Shown piece after piece: positions 5,971-10,037 of a DNA stretch of 10,037 nt; within the stretch, counting starts at the first letter, position 1; every line of letters starts with the position of its first letter. The position numbers and the translations under genes were made by a program. Where the stretch lies: positions 1 through 10,037 of the forward strand of contig CAIKYI010000014.1 of NCBI GenBank assembly GCA_903831545.1, given 5' to 3'. Source of the DNA: an uncultured Methylobacter sp. (GTDB lineage Bacteria > Pseudomonadota > Gammaproteobacteria > Methylococcales > Methylomonadaceae). A model generated the notes under the pieces. That model did not search any database and was not told the origin of the DNA. It was given only the letters and a program-made list of their open reading frames with translations.

Positions 5971-7434
5971 TTAAGCAATAAGCTCTTTAATAACCTTACC
6001 GTAGACAACCGTTGGGCGCTCCGACCGGCCATTATGCAGAAAAGTCGTTTTAAGGTGATCCAGTCCCATTAACTGGAGAACGGTCGCATGCAGGTCATAG
6101 GTATCAACGGCAAGATTCTTATCCGCCACTTGCAAACCGATTTCGTCAGTCGCGCCGTAAGTTGTGCCCGCTTTGACGCCACCACCCGCCATCCATTGCG
6201 TGTAACCCCAAGGATTATGATCACGCCCGTTACCGCTTTGTCCATAGGAAGTACGACCAAACTCAGATGTCCACACCACCAAGGTAGAATCCAGCAAACC
6301 ACGATCCTTTAAATCGGCAAGAAGTCCGGCAATCGGTTTATCGACAGCTCTGGCATGTTTACTATGGTTTTCCTCAAGGTTGGTATGACCATCCCAGTTT
6401 CTGCTGTCGCCTGCTACTTCCTGTGGGCCAGAGATTACTTGTATAAAGCGCACGCCACGTTCTACCAGACGCCTTGCCCGCAACAAAGTCTCTCCATAAC
6501 TTTTGCTGCCCTCATCATTCAGACCGTAAAGTTCTTTAGTGGCATCGGTTTCTTTCTTCAGATCAACCGCTTCCGGCGCGGTGGTCTGCATACGATCCGC
6601 CAACGCATAAGACTGGTTACGCGCCTTAAGTTCAGTATCGTCAGGATAACGGGCACCACTCTGTTCATTCAATTGCTTCAACAGATCAAGAGCGCCGCGC
6701 TGTTGTGATGCCGCAACCAATTCTGGACGATCCAGGAACAAAATTGGCGAATCACCAGGACGGAAAGCCGCACCTTGATAAACGGCGGGGAGAAAACCCG
6801 AGCTCCAATTGATAGAGCCGCCCGTTGGTTCTTTTTTATCATTATAAAGAACAACATAAGCCGGTAAATCTGGGTTCGCAGTACCCAGTGCATATTGCAC
6901 CCAGGCACCCAGCGATGGACGTCCCGGATTTAAATCACCGGTATTCAATTTAAGAATCGAAATGTTATGGGTAGCCCCAATAGTCACACTGGATTTGATA
7001 AAGACCAATTTATCGGCATGCTGCGATAAATTGGGCAGCAGATCAGAAAACCAGGCACCGCTTTCTCCGGCTTGTTTCCAGGTACGATTGGTGGCAAAAA
7101 GTTTACCATTGCCTCCTCTTACACCTTCTTTAATCCCTTTCATGAACGAAGGAGGAATATCCTGCCCGTTCAACTTTATCAGTTCCGGCTTATAATCATA
7201 AAGATCAAGTGTGCTGGGCGCTCCATCCATGTGCAACCAGATTACCGACTTCACTTTTGCCGGAAAATGCGGTTGTTTAAGCGCCAACGGATCAACCAAA
7301 TCGGCTGCCATAGCGCTGGAGAACATACCGCCACCAGGCAACATGCCAGTTCCAGGCAGTAAACCACTTAAAGCAAGGCCGCCCAGGCCGTAGCCGGAAT
7401 TAACCAAAAAATTGCGACGCGATTTATTGTTCAT
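5971..7434 (-). CDS. DUF1501 protein, Tat-exported, alkaline-phosphatase-like fold
   Basis: A 487-residue protein of the DUF1501 family, which belongs to the alkaline-phosphatase/sulfatase superfamily; no enzymatic activity is established that I know of. The N-terminus has a twin-arginine motif S5-R-R-N-F-L10 and a Gly/Leu-rich hydrophobic stretch ending SSAMA (about 43), so it is folded before export to the periplasm. Family motifs: WLHMDGAPSTLDLYDYKP (66-83), carrying the aspartate region near the presumed metal site; TSEFGRT (389-395); GRDHNP (403-408); YGATDEIG (426-433); DLHATVLQLMGLDH (447-460); and the ending NGRSERPTVVYG. It looks full length and intact. The ATG has AAAGGA 10 nt upstream and starts 30 bp after the DUF1549/DUF1553 gene, the usual partner in Planctomycetes and Verrucomicrobia, so both are surely one transcript. 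Confidence 0.93.
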   Translation of the reverse strand: MNNKSRRNFLVNSGYGLGGLALSGLLPGTGMLPGGGMFSSAMAADLVDPLALKQPHFPAKVKSVIWLHMDGAPSTLDLYDYKPELIKLNGQDIPPSFMKGIKEGVRGGNGKLFATNRTWKQAGESGAWFSDLLPNLSQHADKLVFIKSSVTIGATHNISILKLNTGDLNPGRPSLGAWVQYALGTANPDLPAYVVLYNDKKEPTGGSINWSSGFLPAVYQGAAFRPGDSPILFLDRPELVAASQQRGALDLLKQLNEQSGARYPDDTELKARNQSYALADRMQTTAPEAVDLKKETDATKELYGLNDEGSKSYGETLLRARRLVERGVRFIQVISGPQEVAGDSRNWDGHTNLEENHSKHARAVDKPIAGLLADLKDRGLLDSTLVVWTSEFGRTSYGQSGNGRDHNPWGYTQWMAGGGVKAGTTYGATDEIGLQVADKNLAVDTYDLHATVLQLMGLDHLKTTFLHNGRSERPTVVYGKVIKELIA

Positions 7435-7464
7435 GATGTGTTTTTCCTTTTAAAAAATAATTAA

Positions 7465-10037
7465 TTAGAACCGGTAACTGAATTCGTTTGAATTAGCGAC
7501 CGTATGGACCAGATCAACAAACGCGGCTGCTCTTATGGGGTTCCCTACCTTGCCGTCCTTCAGACCGGTCGGGATGCTAACCGCAAACTTGCCAGAGCTC
7601 GCCTTTTCCAGAATGGTTTTTTCCTGACTAGCCAAGAACGCTACCAAAGCTGTTTTTTCCGTATCATTTGGAGAACGTGAAAACAGGATTTGATACAGTC
7701 TGTTCAATTGAGCCGTTTCATCGGTACCGGCTTCACTGATGACCCGACCGGCCAGGGCTTGAGACCATTCGAACACGGTATCGCTGTTAAACAGTGCAAG
7801 CGCCTGCAGCGGTGTAGTGGTCACGTCGCGTTTACTGTGTACCTGTTGTGCAGAAGCCATGTCGAAGGTTTGCAACAACGGATACGGAACACTGCGACGG
7901 GTAAAGATATACAAGCTTCGACGGTTTTGATCACGAGCATCCTTGGAAACCCGCCATTTATCACCCGCACCCAAATTTGATGGTACTGGTGGAAATACAC
8001 TCGGCCCGCCGACATTGCCTTCCAGCTTGCCGGAGGCTACCAGCAAAGAATCACGAATTTCTTCGGCCTCCAGACGCTGTCTGGGAAAAACTGCCAACAG
8101 CTTGTTTTCAGGATCGGCTTTGGCCAGGTCTTCACGGTAGTCCGATGCCTGACGGTAAACGCTCGACAACAGAATCTCACGATGTAATTTCTTGATGCTC
8201 CAACCTTGTTTTATGAAATTGTCAGCCAGATAATCAAGCAATTCCGGATTGGTAGGTTTTTTTCCTGCCTTGCCAAAATCGCTGACCGTTTCCACGATAC
8301 CACGACCAAAATACTGACCCCAGACACGGTTCACAAAGACTCTTGCAGTCAGGGGATTATTTGCACTGGCAATCCATTTGGCCAGAGCCGCACGACGTCC
8401 CGATGAAAATGACAAAGGTTCTATAGCCGGTTGTTCATCATTAATTGCAGCAATAAAACCGGGTTGCACTTCGTCAGTTGGTCTATCAAAAACCCCGGAA
8501 AAGCGCACATGCGTCGGTGGCACATCGGTATGACCAAGTTCGGTAACCGCTGAAATAGTGGCCGAACCGGCTGCAGGTTTAAGCTTGTCGAATTTTTTCA
8601 GCTCTTTATCCAACTCCTTGTATTCTTCTGCCAATTTTGCATATTCAGGTTTGTAATTTTTAGCCGCCTTGTCCGAGTTGTCGGTAAGATAAGCGACTAC
8701 ATCGGAGTCTTTAGCGTTATCATCATAACGATGATTTACCCAACGATCATCAGGTGTACGCTCACTGACCGGCTTGTTAAGCGCGGCTTGTGTAGCCAGT
8801 GAGAAACGTTCATAGTTATATTTACGACCTGCGTCCCTGATTGGATCAAGCAACGCTGTTTGCTTGGCCCTGATGTCTTTGGTAGCGTCTTCCCACTTGT
8901 TTAATTCTGCTTGATAGGTGCGTTCAATCTTTCCTGTTAATGCCGGTATATTGTCCACCGCATTAATATTCGCAAAGAAAGACTGTAGCGAGTAATACTC
9001 TTTCATGGAGATATTATCGAACTTGTGATTGTGGCATCTTGCGCAACCGACTGTCTGCGCCAGAAAAACCTCACCCACCGTATCAGTTATGTCCGTGGTA
9101 TTTTGAAACTTTTTCTGAACCAGATCGCGAGAGTTACTGTCATCCGGATAGCTTCTTAAAAACCCGGTTGCAATGAGAGCCTCAGGATTGCCCGGCGCGA
9201 TTTCGTCCCCGGCCAACTGCTCGGAAACAAACTTGTTATAAGGTTTGTCCTGATTGAAGGCATTGATAACATAATCACGATACCGCCATAAATTCTCACG
9301 GGTCTCGTCATTAGTAAAACCAGAACTGTCCGCATAACGCGCAAGATCAAGCCAGCGACGGGCTTGACGCTCGCCGTATTTGGGCGATTCCAGCAAGCGA
9401 TCCGCCAGTTTTTCAAAAGCGTTTGGGGAGGTGTCGCTTACAAAAGACTCAACTTCTTCGGGCGTTGGAATAACACCCCAGGCATCCAGCGTTGCACGAC
9501 GCACGAAAGCCGAACGATCCGCGTCAGGCGACGGGGCAATTCCTTTTGCTTCCAAAGGCGCCAAAACGTAAGCGTCAAGCGGCGACTTCACCCAGTTTTT
9601 ATTGTTAACGCTGGGTTGAGCCGGTGCTTTAATTGGCTGATAAGCCCAATGTTTTGATTTTTTTGGCGCAGACGCGTCTGTAACAAGCTGTTTATTATCA
9701 GTTGAAGCGGCGTCAGCTACCTGCTGTTTGTTATCTGTCGCAGCGGCTAATGGTTGTGCCGTCGGCAATGCTTCCGGCGTCGGCACCGGCGAGGTTACAG
9801 CCGCAACTATTTGCTTGCTGTCGACTGCAATGACAGGTTGTACCGCTTCTGCCGGTTTCGGAGCCTGTTTGCTTTCAACTGTAGCTGCGGCAGATTGAGT
9901 GCCTATTTGAGCAACCGAGCCATTAAATAAATCAGGTTGTTTACTTTGACCTATAACGCCAACCGGATTACTGAATAAATCGACTACGGCTCCAGACTCT
10001 TCGGCTACCATCACCGTGAGTCCAAAGAGAATAGCTG
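7465..10037 (-). CDS. DUF1549/DUF1553 (PSCyt2-PSD1) heme-motif protein, 5' end outside window
   Basis: At least 849 residues counting from a GTG at 10012-10014, but the frame stays open to the window edge and reads AILFGLTVMVAEES there, the end of a membrane or signal segment. The true start therefore lies to the right of the window. Numbering from that GTG: a low-complexity Ala/Pro/Val/Gln linker (about 10-115) with recurring SKQ/NKQ; the DUF1549 (PSCyt2) domain from HWAYQPIKAP (122-131) through ARRWLDLARYADSSG (218-232); heme motif CARCH (324-328) in GCARCHNHKFD; a charged helical region rich in Lys/Asp (about 370-490); and the DUF1553 (PSD1) domain from about 545, with NPLTARVFVNRVWGQYFGRGIV, EILLSSVYRQ, RLEAEEIRDSLL and TPLQALALFN. 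In many relatives a two-motif PSCyt1 domain precedes DUF1549; none is visible here. Partner of the DUF1501 protein; substrate unknown, presumably periplasmic. Confidence 0.92.
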   Translation of the reverse strand, partial: AILFGLTVMVAEESGAVVDLFSNPVGVIGQSKQPDLFNGSVAQIGTQSAAATVESKQAPKPAEAVQPVIAVDSKQIVAAVTSPVPTPEALPTAQPLAAATDNKQQVADAASTDNKQLVTDASAPKKSKHWAYQPIKAPAQPSVNNKNWVKSPLDAYVLAPLEAKGIAPSPDADRSAFVRRATLDAWGVIPTPEEVESFVSDTSPNAFEKLADRLLESPKYGERQARRWLDLARYADSSGFTNDETRENLWRYRDYVINAFNQDKPYNKFVSEQLAGDEIAPGNPEALIATGFLRSYPDDSNSRDLVQKKFQNTTDITDTVGEVFLAQTVGCARCHNHKFDNISMKEYYSLQSFFANINAVDNIPALTGKIERTYQAELNKWEDATKDIRAKQTALLDPIRDAGRKYNYERFSLATQAALNKPVSERTPDDRWVNHRYDDNAKDSDVVAYLTDNSDKAAKNYKPEYAKLAEEYKELDKELKKFDKLKPAAGSATISAVTELGHTDVPPTHVRFSGVFDRPTDEVQPGFIAAINDEQPAIEPLSFSSGRRAALAKWIASANNPLTARVFVNRVWGQYFGRGIVETVSDFGKAGKKPTNPELLDYLADNFIKQGWSIKKLHREILLSSVYRQASDYREDLAKADPENKLLAVFPRQRLEAEEIRDSLLVASGKLEGNVGGPSVFPPVPSNLGAGDKWRVSKDARDQNRRSLYIFTRRSVPYPLLQTFDMASAQQVHSKRDVTTTPLQALALFNSDTVFEWSQALAGRVISEAGTDETAQLNRLYQILFSRSPNDTEKTALVAFLASQEKTILEKASSGKFAVSIPTGLKDGKVGNPIRAAAFVDLVHTVANSNEFSYRF

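Noticed and set aside
6355..6708. 117-codon plus-strand frame inside the DUF1501 gene
   Set aside because: It is antisense to a well-conserved intact coding sequence and has no recognisable features.

Overview
The window looks like a chromosomal segment of a gammaproteobacterium with a mid-range G+C content (judged by eye, not computed). A methanotroph or another Methylococcales relative is a plausible guess, from the mix of periplasmic cytochromes, PepSY membrane proteins and a planctomycete-type DUF1501/DUF1549-DUF1553 pair. No marker gene here proves the taxonomy. I saw no tRNA, rRNA, CRISPR array, transposase or prophage gene.

Layout. Positions 1-556 (+) hold the 3' part of an EamA/DMT-type membrane transporter with an extremely histidine-rich tail. 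It is split by a +1 frameshift in a run of nine T. Positions 557-835 are non-coding and carry a REP-like palindrome (708-740). Everything from 836 to the right edge is on the minus strand. In transcription order it runs: a heme-motif DUF1549/DUF1553 protein (7465 to beyond the window end), a Tat-exported DUF1501 protein (5971-7434), a structured 294-bp gap with a likely terminator (5767-5796) and a long imperfect palindrome (5727-5766), a small c556/b562-like cytochrome (5290-5676), an exported peroxiredoxin (4665-5252), a diheme cytochrome c (3919-4659) and a four-helix PepSY membrane protein (2235-3881). After another 187-bp gap comes a sigma-54-dependent activator (836-2047).

How the genes may work together. 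DUF1501 proteins belong to the alkaline-phosphatase-like fold. They are habitually encoded beside DUF1549/DUF1553 proteins in Planctomycetes and Verrucomicrobia, and that pair has no settled biochemical role that I know of. Here it is followed by four more genes whose products are all predicted to be exported or membrane-bound and redox-related: two c-type cytochromes, a thiol peroxidase, and a membrane protein of the family that includes heme-binding siderophore reductases. The simplest reading is one periplasmic redox module, perhaps controlled by the neighbouring sigma-54 activator. Its substrate is unknown and the link between the two halves is inference from co-orientation.

Most notable details: a CX3CH instead of CX2CH heme motif in the small cytochrome; partial similarity between two gene junctions flanking the peroxiredoxin-diheme cytochrome pair, suggesting duplication or insertion; a perfect 13-bp hairpin inside the PepSY coding sequence; and a repetitive KQ-bearing linker where many homologues of the DUF1549/DUF1553 protein have another heme domain.
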